From an uncultured Collinsella sp. (GTDB lineage Bacteria; Actinomycetota; Coriobacteriia; Coriobacteriales; Coriobacteriaceae), in contig UQLF01000004.1 of the NCBI GenBank assembly GCA_900541875.1, positions 50,611-114,610 of the forward strand: a stretch of 64,000 bases of DNA, read 5' to 3'. The notes beneath the pieces are model-generated. The model saw only the letters and a list, made by a program, of their open reading frames with translations. It was not told the origin of the DNA and ran no database searches. Below, in pieces: positions 8,237 to 16,451 of this stretch; the first letter of the stretch is position 1, and each line of letters starts with the position of its first letter. The translations under genes and the position numbers were made by a program.

Positions 8237-9064
8237 ATGATTGATGCGTACCCCGATTCCGCCGTGCTCTTTTTTGACGTGGACGGCACGCTGACGTCGT
8301 TCGATCCCGACAACATGACCGACAAGGACTTTTCGGCGGTTCGCCCCTCGCAGGCGGTCGTCGAGGCGTTTCATCGTCTGCGCGACGCGGGACACCAGGC
8401 ATTTATCTGCACGGGTCGTCCCTTGTGGCTGATTGCCGATGGCCTGCGCGCGCTGAACCCGGCGGGTGTCGTTGCCATGGCGGGAGCGACGCTCGAGGTC
8501 GAGGGCCGCGTGGTACACGAGGACTGCTTTGATGAGGATGTTATCGAGGAGCTTGCACGCCGTATGGCCGCGGCAGGGATTGAAGCCTTTTTCGAGACCA
8601 ACGTGGCTACCTTTGCCCTGGAACCCGCGGGTGTTGAGCAGCCGTCTCTGATCGGCACTTCTGTGGTGCACAGCGCCGAGGAGATGCGCGTCGACGGCCG
8701 TCTGCGCGTGGGCAAGGTGTGCATCGTCGCGAGCTACCTGGCTCGCGTAGCCAACGATGACGGCTTTATCGATCGCGAGTTTGAGCTGTGCAACACCGGT
8801 GGTCAGAATCGCGAGCTGAGCCCCAAGGGCATTGACAAGGGCGTGGGCGTGGCGCGAGCGCTGGAATACCTGGGTCGCACCGGCAACGCGCGCACCTTTG
8901 GCTTCGGCGATTCGGGTAACGACCTGGGCATGCTCGCTGCGGTCGAGACGGCTGTCGCCATGGGCAACGCCATGCCTGAGGTCAAGGCGGTCGCCGACTA
9001 CGTGACCGACGATGTCGCACACGACGGCACCGTCACAGCGATGCAGCATTTTGGCCTCATCTAA
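8237..9064 (+). CDS. HAD-superfamily (Cof-type) phosphatase
   Basis: A 275-residue cytoplasmic hydrolase. The nucleophile motif FFDVDGTLTSF opens the protein, FICTGRP is motif II, and FGFGDSGNDLGMLAAV is the acidic motif IV that binds Mg2+. A C2-type cap lies between them. Length and motif spacing fit the Cof subfamily of sugar-phosphate or flavin-phosphate phosphatases. The Lys of motif III is probably in LSPKGIDKGVGV. Start ATG 8237 has AAAGGAACC upstream. It is divergent from the rRNA methyltransferase and nothing in context points to a substrate. Confidence 0.88.
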   Translation: MIDAYPDSAVLFFDVDGTLTSFDPDNMTDKDFSAVRPSQAVVEAFHRLRDAGHQAFICTGRPLWLIADGLRALNPAGVVAMAGATLEVEGRVVHEDCFDEDVIEELARRMAAAGIEAFFETNVATFALEPAGVEQPSLIGTSVVHSAEEMRVDGRLRVGKVCIVASYLARVANDDGFIDREFELCNTGGQNRELSPKGIDKGVGVARALEYLGRTGNARTFGFGDSGNDLGMLAAVETAVAMGNAMPEVKAVADYVTDDVAHDGTVTAMQHFGLI

Positions 9065-9257
9065 TGAATCCCGCGTTCTGACGTTTGCTCAAACTGTGAC
9101 TCTTTGCTTTTGCATGCTCAATCGATTTATCAATCCAAACACTGAGGTGTTTATACCGTTCGCCGAGAAGATAAAAAACCGCAGTTCACGCCTTGATAAA
9201 CGTAGGTAAAGTGTTTAGCAGTTTATCGGCCGTATGCTAACGAAAGGAATCAGGCAG

Positions 9258-9962
9258 ATGGCAATCAAGGTGTTCGCTGACGGTGCAAACCTCGAAGGCA
9301 TGCTCGACATGTACGAGAACGGCAACGTTCAGGGTTTCACGACCAACCCGTCCCTTATGAAGAAGGGCGGCGTGATGGATTACCGCGCGTTTGCCAAAGA
9401 GGTCCTGGCTCACATCACCGATGTGTCCGTCTCGTTTGAGGTCTTTGCCGACGACGTCGAGACCATGGAGGTCGAGGCCCGCGAGATCGCTACCTGGGCC
9501 GAGAACGTCTACGTCAAAATTCCGTGCGTGACCACCAAGGGCGAGTCCACCGCCGAGCTGGTGCGCAAGCTTTCGGCCGACGGCATCAAGGTCAACGTCA
9601 CTACCATCTTTACGCCTAAGCAGGTCGATGAGATGGTCGAGGCCGTTGACACCGAGACGCCGTCCATTATCTCGCTCTTTGCCGGCCGTATCGCCGATAC
9701 CGGCGTCGACCCCATTCCGTTTATGACGGAGTCGGTCAAGAAGGCCGCCATCAAGCCCAACTGTGAGGTCCTGTGGGCGTCCACGCGCGAGCTCATCAAC
9801 ATTTACCAGGCCGAGGCCTGCGGTTGCCAGATCATTACGGTGCCCAACAGCATCCTGGCCAAGCGCAAGAACATCGGTCGCGACCCGTACGAGGTCTCGC
9901 TCGATACCGTGCGCGGCTTTGCCAAGGATATCGCCGCTTTGGGCTTCCATATTCTGCCGTAA
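9258..9962 (+). CDS. Transaldolase / fructose-6-phosphate aldolase family
   Basis: A 234-residue class I aldolase of the short transaldolase (TalC/FSA) type. The opening KVFADGANLEGML and GFTTNPSLM match the family. Lys87 in NVYVKIPC is the expected Schiff-base lysine, and the protein ends in the typical FAKDIAALGFHILP. It moves dihydroxyacetone units between sugar phosphates in the pentose phosphate pathway. Start ATG 9258 is preceded by GAAAGGA; an ATG at 9234 is in frame but has no good binding site. A stretch just downstream (10089-10115) encodes a very similar C-terminal peptide, suggesting a lost second copy. Confidence 0.9.
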   Translation: MAIKVFADGANLEGMLDMYENGNVQGFTTNPSLMKKGGVMDYRAFAKEVLAHITDVSVSFEVFADDVETMEVEAREIATWAENVYVKIPCVTTKGESTAELVRKLSADGIKVNVTTIFTPKQVDEMVEAVDTETPSIISLFAGRIADTGVDPIPFMTESVKKAAIKPNCEVLWASTRELINIYQAEACGCQIITVPNSILAKRKNIGRDPYEVSLDTVRGFAKDIAALGFHILP

Positions 9963-9993
9963 CGCGAACACTGGCTACGCCGCGGGCTGCTCG

Positions 9994-10063
9994 CCCCGGC
10001 CTTTCCTTTCCCTATCGCTCACGCGCCTCGCGAGGGTCGCGCTAGGCAAAGGAAAGGCCGGGG
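9994..10063 (+). terminator. Long hairpin after the transaldolase
   Basis: Perfect 16-base arms (CCCCGGCCTTTCCTTT at 9994-10009 and its complement at 10048-10063) with a 38-base loop follow the transaldolase stop by 31 bases. There is no clear T-run, so it may be a processing or stabilising hairpin or a palindromic element. Confidence 0.55.
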
Positions 10064-10088
10064 CTGCCGACACGAGCTTGCCAGCAAG

Positions 10089-10115
10089 TTGGCGCTTGGC
10101 TTCTATATCCTGCCG
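10089..10115 (+). pseudogene. Relic of a transaldolase 3' end
   Basis: Nine codons reading LALGFYILP closely match the last residues of the transaldolase upstream (AALGFHILP), mostly with synonymous base changes. The rest of the second copy is gone. The relic abuts the left arm of the inverted repeat that begins at 10119. Confidence 0.45.
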
Positions 10116-10118
10116 TGG

Positions 10119-10335
10119 GCAAAGGTACCCCCGCCTGCGCCGTGCAAAATTGAGAGTATTCAGCAAGGTAAAGGTCTTTATCAGTTAACCGAAGCATGGA
10201 ACAGCCCCCGTTTTGGCTCTGACGACGCTAAAACGGGGGCTGTTTTTTGCTTTTTCGTCTCTGAGAGGCATCCGGAACGGTGGAATTTGCAGAATACTCG
10301 CGATTTTGCACATCGCTACAGGGGGGTACCTTTGC
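10119..10335. mobile_element. MITE-like element with 48-base inverted ends
   Basis: The left arm (10119-10166) begins GCAAAGGTACCCCC and the right arm (10287-10335) ends GGGGGTACCTTTGC. The arms stay complementary inward through TTTTGCAC and GAATACTC with a few mismatches. The middle holds a perfect 14-base hairpin (10201-10214 with 10230-10243) followed by TTTTTT, which looks like a plus-strand terminator. No coding sequence is present. The element fills the gap between the convergent transaldolase and tex genes, ending ten bases from the tex stop. Confidence 0.65.
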
Positions 10336-10344
10336 TTTGGCGGT

Positions 10345-12492
10345 TTACTTGCCCTGTACCATGGTGAGCGAGATCTTTTTGCGGTCGCGATCGACCTTTT
10401 CCACCCACACCTTGACCGTGTCACCGACGCGCACCACGTCGCTCGGGTGCTTGACAAAGCGGTTGGCCAGTTTGGAGATGTGCACGAGGCCGTCCTGGTG
10501 CACGCCCACGTCGACGAAGGCACCAAAGTCCACAACGTTGCGCACCGTGCCCTTGAGCTCCATGCCGGGCTCCAGGTCGTCGATGGAAAGCGCTGAGCGG
10601 CTAAAGACCACCTCGGGCGCGTCGTCGCGCGGGTCGCGACCGGGCTTCTTGAGCTCGTTGACAATGTCGATGAGCGTGAGGGTGCCGCAGTCCAGGTCGC
10701 TTGCCAGCGCCGAGATGCTGCCTAGGCGGCGCTCGATGTCGGGCACGCCGCCGCGGCTGAGCTCGCTTGATTTAACGCCGGCGCGCTCCAGGACGGCCGC
10801 GGCCACCTCGTAGCTCTCGGGGTGGACGCTTGTCGCGTCGAGCGGGTTCTTGCCGCCGCTGATGCGCAGGAAACCCGCGGCGTTGAGGTATGCCTTGGGT
10901 CCCAGCTTGGGGACCTTCTTGAGCTGGCGGCGATCGGTAAAGGCGCCGTTTTCCTCGCGGTAGGCCACGATGTTTTTGGCCACGCTCGGCGTGATGCCCG
11001 ATACATATCCCAGCAGGCTCGCGCTTGCGGTGTTGACGTCGACGCCCACGCGGTTGACGACGTCCTCCACCACATGGCCCAACGTGCGCGAAAGCTCGGC
11101 CTGGTCAAGGTCGTGCTGGTACTGGCCAACGCCGATGGACTGGGGCGGGATCTTGACGAGCTCTGCCAGCGGGTCTTGCAGGCGGCGGCCCAGGCTCATG
11201 GCGCCACGCACGGTGACGTCCAAGTCGGGATACTCCTGGCTGGCGAGTTCGGAAGCCGAGTACACCGACGCGCCGGCTTCGTTAACGATGGTGTAGCGAA
11301 GGCTGGGCGCCTGCTCGGCAATGAACTCCGAGACGACTTCCTCGGTCTCGCGGCTGGCGGTGCCGTTGCCGATGACGATGGTGTTGACGCCGTCCTTCTT
11401 GACGAGGCGGGCGAGCTCGCGCTTGGTGCCGGCGACGTCGTGGCGCGGCTTGGTGGGGTAGACCACGCCGTGGTCGAGCAGCTTGCCGGTCTCGTCCATG
11501 ACGGCGACCTTGCAGCCGGTGCGGTAGCCCGGATCGAGCGCGAGCACGCGGGCGCCGCGCACGGGGCGCGCCGAGAGCAAACCCTCGAGATTCTTGGCAA
11601 AGACGTTGATGGCCTCGGTCTGGGCGCGAACGGTGAGCTTGGCGCGGGCCTCGCGCTCCAGCGAGGGGGCCATGAGGCGCTTGTAACCGTCGGCGATGGC
11701 GGCGTCAAAGACGGGCGCGAAGACGCCCTGGCGTCGGGGCCAACGGCTGCCGAGGCATGCCGTGGCGGCAGCGCCGTCGACGTTCACGCGCACGCGGAGC
11801 TTGCCCTCGCGCTCACCGCGGTCGATAGCCAACACACGGTGGTTGGGTATACGGCGCAGCGGCTCGTCAAAGTTGTAGTAGGGCTCGTAGGGAGTCTTCT
11901 CCGTGGGATCGGTAGCCTCGACAATGATATCGGCGGTGTTTTGCGTAAAGGCGCGCAGGTCGGCGACGTTCTCGGGGTCTTCGGCCACCGTCTCGGCAAC
12001 GATGTCGGCGGCGCCGGCAAGTGCCTTCTCGGGTGTGTCGAAGCCGGCCTCCTCGTTGACGTATGCCGCGGCGGTGTCGAGCGCGCTGCCCTTGGCCGAG
12101 GCCTGCATGATGATCATGTTGGCAAGCGGCTCCAGGCCTGCCTCGCGGGCCTTCTGTGCGCGGGTCATGCGCTTTTTGCGGTAGGGCTTGTAGAGGTCCT
12201 CAACACGTTGGATCTGCGTGGCTTCGCGAATCTGCTGCTCAAGCTCTGGCGTAAGTTTGCCCTGGGCGTCGATGAGCAGAATGACGTCCTCTTTGCGCTG
12301 CTCAAGATTGCGCAGGTAAGACAGGCGCTCGTCGAGTGCGCGCAGGGCGACGTCGTCCATGCCGCCCGTTGCTTCCTTGCGGTAGCGCGAGATAAAGGGG
12401 ATGGTGTTGCCCTCGTCGATGAGCTTGACGGCCGCCTCGATGTTGGCGGCCTTAAGGTTGAGCTCGCGGGCAAGCTGGGCGATAAGATCCAT
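10345..12492 (-). CDS. tex: Tex-family transcription accessory protein
   Basis: A 715-residue nucleic-acid-binding protein. The N-terminal helical region contains NTIPFISRYRKEATGGMDD. A YqgF-like nuclease fold follows (VLALDPGYRTGCKVAVMD), then helix-hairpin-helix segments (NTASASLLGYVSGI and KVPKLGPKAYLNAAGFLRI). The C-terminus is an S1 RNA-binding domain with GTVRNVVDFGAFVDVGVHQDGL. Tex proteins bind RNA and the elongating transcription machinery and affect expression of many genes. I start at ATG 12492, which has AAGGAGTCCC just upstream on the minus strand. The frame is open for another 52 codons upstream but lacks a binding site there. Length is normal for the family. Confidence 0.93.
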   Translation of the reverse strand: MDLIAQLARELNLKAANIEAAVKLIDEGNTIPFISRYRKEATGGMDDVALRALDERLSYLRNLEQRKEDVILLIDAQGKLTPELEQQIREATQIQRVEDLYKPYRKKRMTRAQKAREAGLEPLANMIIMQASAKGSALDTAAAYVNEEAGFDTPEKALAGAADIVAETVAEDPENVADLRAFTQNTADIIVEATDPTEKTPYEPYYNFDEPLRRIPNHRVLAIDRGEREGKLRVRVNVDGAAATACLGSRWPRRQGVFAPVFDAAIADGYKRLMAPSLEREARAKLTVRAQTEAINVFAKNLEGLLSARPVRGARVLALDPGYRTGCKVAVMDETGKLLDHGVVYPTKPRHDVAGTKRELARLVKKDGVNTIVIGNGTASRETEEVVSEFIAEQAPSLRYTIVNEAGASVYSASELASQEYPDLDVTVRGAMSLGRRLQDPLAELVKIPPQSIGVGQYQHDLDQAELSRTLGHVVEDVVNRVGVDVNTASASLLGYVSGITPSVAKNIVAYREENGAFTDRRQLKKVPKLGPKAYLNAAGFLRISGGKNPLDATSVHPESYEVAAAVLERAGVKSSELSRGGVPDIERRLGSISALASDLDCGTLTLIDIVNELKKPGRDPRDDAPEVVFSRSALSIDDLEPGMELKGTVRNVVDFGAFVDVGVHQDGLVHISKLANRFVKHPSDVVRVGDTVKVWVEKVDRDRKKISLTMVQGK

Positions 12493-12573
12493 GGGACTCC
12501 TTGCGTTTAAGGTGCGTTTGCAGCACAGGGCTACCAAGGATACCACCCGTCCCAAAAGACTGTTTTGGAGCCG

Positions 12574-12735
12574 CGCCACGAAAACGACCCGTCTACTACG
12601 TTTGAACCGCATGGGTCGACCGTACCTGGGTTTTCCGAAAATCGACAAGCCGGTTACCTGCGGTTTTTATTTCGCGAAATTCGGCATGGTTGAGGGTGGT
12701 CGGTTAAACGTAGTAGATAGGCCCATTTCGTGGCG
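12574..12735. mobile_element. MITE-like inverted repeat upstream of tex
   Basis: Imperfect arms of about 36 bases (12574-12609 and 12701-12735) share CGCCACGAAA, TCTACTACGTTT and AACCG in mirrored order, with a roughly 90-base centre. There is no open frame. It occupies most of the 411-base gap between tex and the Gfo/Idh gene, and could be a non-autonomous element. Confidence 0.6.
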
Positions 12736-12796
12736 AACGAACCAAGCTGAGGCACAAAATAGCCCCCGTCCCAGAAAAATCATTACCAATGTAGTC

Positions 12797-12831
12797 AAAA
12801 AGCCCCACGGGCAGGAGGCTGCTCGTGGGGC
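12797..12831 (-). terminator. Rho-independent terminator of the Gfo/Idh operon
   Basis: On the minus strand a 13-base stem beginning GCCCCACGAGCAG (one mismatch) is followed by TTTTT. It lies about 70 bases past the stop of the Gfo/Idh gene, at the end of the SDR-MFS-Gfo cassette. Confidence 0.75.
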
Positions 12832-12903
12832 AAAGAAGAGGGGCTTGTTGGCGGCGGGCCAAGGCGCTCGGCGGGGACTTTGCTGCGGCCCGCTCTTAAG
12901 GCA

Positions 12904-13944
12904 TTACAGCTCGACGAGCTGGCCGGTCTCGGCGGCCTCCTTGATGGCGTTAAGCAGCGTGAGCGTCTTGACGTTATCGGCGGGGGTCACGACGGGTTCG
13001 ACCTCGCGGCGGACAACCTTCACAAAGTGCTTGAGCTGCATCTTGTGCGGCAGCGCCGGGTCCACGGCCGGAATCTCCATCTGCAGCGGCTTGTGCCAGT
13101 TAGAGGCGCCGTCGTAGGAGAACTGGTGCAGGCGGGGCAGCGAAAGGGCGCCCTTAGTGCCGCCGATAAAGTAGGCGTCGGCGTCGAAGGGGCGGTACTG
13201 CGGATCCTCGCGAGCGGTGGCCTCCCAGTTCCAGGGGCTGGCGGTGGCGTCGGAGATGGTCATGCTCGCAAGCGCGCCATCGGCAAAACGGACGTTGACC
13301 ACGGCGGAGTCCTCGGTCTCAAAACCGCGGGCGGCGCTGGACTGCATGCCCTGGACGGCAACGGGCTCGCCCAACAGATAGCGGAGCAGGTCGACGTCGT
13401 GAACCAGGTTGACCAGGATCGGGCCGGCACCCTTCTTGCGGCGCCACTCGACATCGAAATACTCGTCATTCTTATAGATCATGTAGTGGAAGCTCGACAC
13501 GGTGAGCTTGCCCAGCTCGCCAGACTCGATGATCTCCTTGGCCTTGTTGACGAAGGGGTTGTGGCGACGGTGCTGACCCACGAGCACGGGCACGCCGGCG
13601 GTTTCGGCCTCGGCGGCGAAGGCCTGGGCATCCTCCAGGTCGTTGGAGATCGGCTTTTCGACCAGCGGCACGATGTTGCGCTTCACAGCCTCGCGGGCAA
13701 CGCCCAGGTGCAGGTCGTTGGGCGTGGCGATGATGACGGCCTCGGGCTTGACCTCGTCCATCATCTGAGCGGGATCGGTGTAAAACGGCACGCCGGCGGC
13801 CTCGGCCGTGGCGCGGGCGCCCTCAAAGGCGTCGGCGATGGCGATGAGCTCGGCCTCGGGCTCCTCGGTGACAAAGCGGATGTGGTTGCGGCCCATGGCG
13901 CCGGCGCCGATAACGGCAATGCGGACGGGGTTGAGCTCAGACAT
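12904..13944 (-). CDS. Gfo/Idh/MocA-family NAD(P)-dependent dehydrogenase
   Basis: A 346-residue oxidoreductase. The N-terminal Rossmann motif is IAVIGAGAMGRNH. The conserved VEKPISNDLEDA (EKP motif, catalytic Lys region) and the Gfo C-terminal fold with PILVNLVHDVDLLRYLLGE follow. Members oxidise sugars, inositols or sugar acids. Start ATG 13944 has TTAAGGAGTCG upstream. It is the last gene of a minus-strand cassette (SDR, MFS, Gfo/Idh) that faces a LysR regulator, so it probably acts in breakdown of one carbohydrate-like compound imported by the MFS carrier. The compound cannot be named from sequence. Confidence 0.88.
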   Translation of the reverse strand: MSELNPVRIAVIGAGAMGRNHIRFVTEEPEAELIAIADAFEGARATAEAAGVPFYTDPAQMMDEVKPEAVIIATPNDLHLGVAREAVKRNIVPLVEKPISNDLEDAQAFAAEAETAGVPVLVGQHRRHNPFVNKAKEIIESGELGKLTVSSFHYMIYKNDEYFDVEWRRKKGAGPILVNLVHDVDLLRYLLGEPVAVQGMQSSAARGFETEDSAVVNVRFADGALASMTISDATASPWNWEATAREDPQYRPFDADAYFIGGTKGALSLPRLHQFSYDGASNWHKPLQMEIPAVDPALPHKMQLKHFVKVVRREVEPVVTPADNVKTLTLLNAIKEAAETGQLVEL

Positions 13945-13973
13945 TTCGACTCCTTAATACTGGTGACCGGTGG

Positions 13974-14006
13974 GATGCGACAAAGGGGCTGTCCCTTCGT
14001 CGCATC
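13974..14006. repeat. REP-like palindrome, copy 2
   Basis: Arms GATGCGAC and GTCGCATC flank AAAGGGGCTGTCCCTT. It lies in the 69-base gap between the MFS and Gfo/Idh genes inside a probable operon, so it may shape the transcript rather than end it. Confidence 0.85.
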
Positions 14007-14013
14007 GGTAAAA

Positions 14014-15270
14014 CTAGGCGGACTTCTTCTTGCTGTCGGAGACCATCATGTAGACGGTGAGCACGACGGCGATGGCGGCGATCACAATGGCGCCGTAGAA
14101 GGACTGCTGGTAGGCGGCGCTGCCGGCCTCGGCGTGATACAGCACGGCGGTGATGGGCTGGCTGATCCAGGTGGAAGCGGCGTAGCCCAAAAACATGATG
14201 CCGTAGTTGACGCCGATGTTGCTGGTGCCAAAGGCGCCACCGGTGAGCGGCGGGTAGATGACGAGCAGAGCGCCAAAGCTAAAGCCGAGCAGGGCGAGCG
14301 CCACAAAGAACATGCTCTGCGTAAAGCTCATCGACATGATGACGAGCGCGATGATGGTCACGACAAGGCTGATGAGCAGCGACTTATAGGCGCCGAGCTT
14401 GTCGATGATCTGGCCAAAGGACAGACGGCCAACCAGGTTGGCGCAGGTGTTGACGGAGACGACCACACCGCCGAGGGCGACGGCCGCGGCGCTCGTGGGG
14501 TCGGCGAAGAGCTGGACGGCGGCGATGGAGGCAACCTTGCCTACGAGCAGGGTGCCCGCGGTGGCGGCAAAGGCGAAGGTGACGATGAGGACCCAGAAGC
14601 GCGGGGTCTTGACCATCTCGCCCGGGGTGAGGTCACCGAAGGTGCCGGCATGTGCGCCACCCTTGGGGGCCTCGAAGCCCTCGGGCAGCCAACCGGCCTC
14701 GGGGGCCTTCAGGAACAGGGCGGAGGCGGCGATCGTCACAAAGAAGATGACGCCGAGTGCCTTGAGGGCGCCAAAGATGCCCAGGCTCGGGATGAGCAGC
14801 GAGGCGAGTACCGGGGACAGCACGGCGGGACCGGCGGTCGAAGCGGCCAGGGTGATGCCGGAGGCGAGACCCTTCTTGTCGATGAACCACTTTTGGCCGG
14901 TGGTGAGCGCCGGGTTGTAGCCCAGGCCGTTGCCGACAGCGGCGACGAGCGAGAACCACAGGTAGAACTGCCACGGCTCGGTGACGGTGCCGGACATGAA
15001 CCAGCCCAGGCCGTAGCACACGGCGGCGGCGATCACGACGTTGCGCGGGCCGATCTTATCGGAGATGCGGCCGGCGAAGATACCCGTCACGGCCATGATG
15101 GTCTGAAAGACCGGGAAGGCCCAGGTAAGGGCGCTCGACCACTCGGGGTAGACGGCGAGCAGGTTCTTGCTCACGACGGAATACAGCGCGATGGAGCTGA
15201 TGAAGAACATGGTGACGCACGCGGCGGAAAGCACGACGGCGCGACCCTTGTTGGAGTTGGTGGAAGCCAT
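14014..15270 (-). CDS. OFA-like MFS transporter
   Basis: A 418-residue, 12-helix major facilitator protein. The loop after helix 2 reads GRISDKIGPRNV, and the segment GNGLGYNPALTTGQKWFIDKKGLASG is characteristic of the oxalate:formate antiporter (OFA) branch, whose members move small carboxylates or unknown anions. It sits between an SDR and a Gfo/Idh dehydrogenase on the same strand. The likely job is uptake of the substrate those enzymes oxidise, or exchange with its product. Start ATG 15270 has AGAAAGAGTCC upstream. Substrate is not known. Confidence 0.85.
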   Translation of the reverse strand: MASTNSNKGRAVVLSAACVTMFFISSIALYSVVSKNLLAVYPEWSSALTWAFPVFQTIMAVTGIFAGRISDKIGPRNVVIAAAVCYGLGWFMSGTVTEPWQFYLWFSLVAAVGNGLGYNPALTTGQKWFIDKKGLASGITLAASTAGPAVLSPVLASLLIPSLGIFGALKALGVIFFVTIAASALFLKAPEAGWLPEGFEAPKGGAHAGTFGDLTPGEMVKTPRFWVLIVTFAFAATAGTLLVGKVASIAAVQLFADPTSAAAVALGGVVVSVNTCANLVGRLSFGQIIDKLGAYKSLLISLVVTIIALVIMSMSFTQSMFFVALALLGFSFGALLVIYPPLTGGAFGTSNIGVNYGIMFLGYAASTWISQPITAVLYHAEAGSAAYQQSFYGAIVIAAIAVVLTVYMMVSDSKKKSA

Positions 15271-15336
15271 TGGACTCTTTCTAATCGATACGGAGGAGGA
15301 ACAGGCGTGTCCGCGGGTCCTCCCTGTCGGGTTGGT

Positions 15337-16218
15337 TTACTGGTCAGTCGGCTTGGCGACGCCGGACTCATCGGACCAAAGCTCGACACCCTTGCTCTTG
15401 AGGTAGTTGTCGGCATAAGCGCGACGGCCTCCGGGCTTGGCGGTGAGGTCGCCCATCATGTTGGAGAAGCCGCCGTCGACTTTGATGGCGTCGCCGGTGG
15501 TAAAGTCCGAGCGCTTGGACGCCAGGAACATGACGGCGTTGGCGATATCGCTGACCTCGCCGATGCGGCGCGTGGCGATCAGGCGGCTGCGGCTCTTCTC
15601 GACCTCGGGGTCGGCGTAGAAGTTGGCCGACATCGGGGTCTTAACGAAGCAGGGCTCGACGCAGTTGGAGCGCACGCCGTAGGGGCCCCACTCGGCGGCG
15701 AGCATCTTGGACATCATGTTGACGCCGGCCTTGGTGGAGCTGTACACGCCCGAGAACGTCTCGGGGGAGTGGCTGGCGACGGTCGAGATGTGCACCAGGC
15801 GGCCTTGGCCGGCCTTGATCATCTCGCGACCAAAGCGCTGCGAGGTGATGAAGTAGCCGGTGAGGTTGACGTTGAGCACCTGTTCCCAGTCGCTCAGCGG
15901 CAGGTCTTCCATGGCTGCGAAGCGCAGGATGCCGGCGGTGTTGACGAGAACGTCGACGCGGCCGAAGTCGGCGATGGTGGCGTCGACGGCAGCCTGAACC
16001 TCGGCCTCGTCGGTGGCGTTCATCTTGTAACCCTCGGCGTGGATGCCAAACTCGGCGGCGAGGTCGGCGGCTGCGGCCTTGACCTTTTCCTCGTCCAGAT
16101 CGAGCAGGATGACGTTGGCGCCGTTGCGGGCGAACTCGCGGCAAATCTCGACGCCCATACCGCCGAGCGCGCCGGTCACGGCGCAGACATCGCCCTCGAG
16201 CTTAAGCCAGTTGCTCAT
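15337..16218 (-). CDS. SDR-family oxidoreductase
   Basis: A 293-residue short-chain dehydrogenase. The coenzyme motif is VTGALGGMG, the NxAG region reads NTAGIL, the catalytic Ser is in HISTVASHS, and the catalytic Tyr and Lys are in YSSTKAG. A 30-residue C-terminal tail (RRAYADNYLKSKGVELWSD) goes beyond the usual 250-260 residues. Asp in LLDLDEEK after strand 2 suggests NAD(H). It is the first gene of the minus-strand cassette and is divergent from a LysR regulator 234 bases away. It probably oxidises a hydroxyl group of the imported substrate. Confidence 0.88.
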   Translation of the reverse strand: MSNWLKLEGDVCAVTGALGGMGVEICREFARNGANVILLDLDEEKVKAAAADLAAEFGIHAEGYKMNATDEAEVQAAVDATIADFGRVDVLVNTAGILRFAAMEDLPLSDWEQVLNVNLTGYFITSQRFGREMIKAGQGRLVHISTVASHSPETFSGVYSSTKAGVNMMSKMLAAEWGPYGVRSNCVEPCFVKTPMSANFYADPEVEKSRSRLIATRRIGEVSDIANAVMFLASKRSDFTTGDAIKVDGGFSNMMGDLTAKPGGRRAYADNYLKSKGVELWSDESGVAKPTDQ

Positions 16219-16287
16219 AGGAACTTCCCTTCTTGTGCCTCCTTGTGGGTCGTTCCCATTAATCGACCCACGTGGTTTTCGCTGGTT

Positions 16288-16316
16288 ATTGTATGCTTTG
16301 CATTTGCGCAGGTGAA
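16288..16316 (-). promoter_or_regulatory. Candidate promoter of the SDR-MFS-Gfo cassette
   Basis: On the minus strand TTCACC (16311-16316) and TACAAT (16288-16293) are 17 bases apart, a good sigma70-type arrangement. A plus-strand TTGCGC/TAGAAT pair for lysR overlaps it with a poorer 19-base gap. Overlapping divergent promoters would let the LysR protein control both. A GGGTCG/CGACCC inverted repeat lies at about 16247-16269. Confidence 0.4.
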
Positions 16317-16451
16317 TTGTATATTTGTTAGAATGGCGTTAACCGTAGGTTTATAGCTCGCAAGACGATATGTCCCTAATTGAGTGTGTGACCTGTCAAA
16401 ACGACCCCCTTCGGTAGTTCATTGCCATGCGTCTGGAAACGGGAGATTGAC

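Noticed and set aside
12880..16356. A 1158-codon open frame on the plus strand opposite the Gfo/Idh, MFS and SDR genes
   Set aside because: It is antisense to three genes with clear family motifs, has biased composition (Gly, Asp, His, Ala) and no binding site. It is a by-product of high GC.
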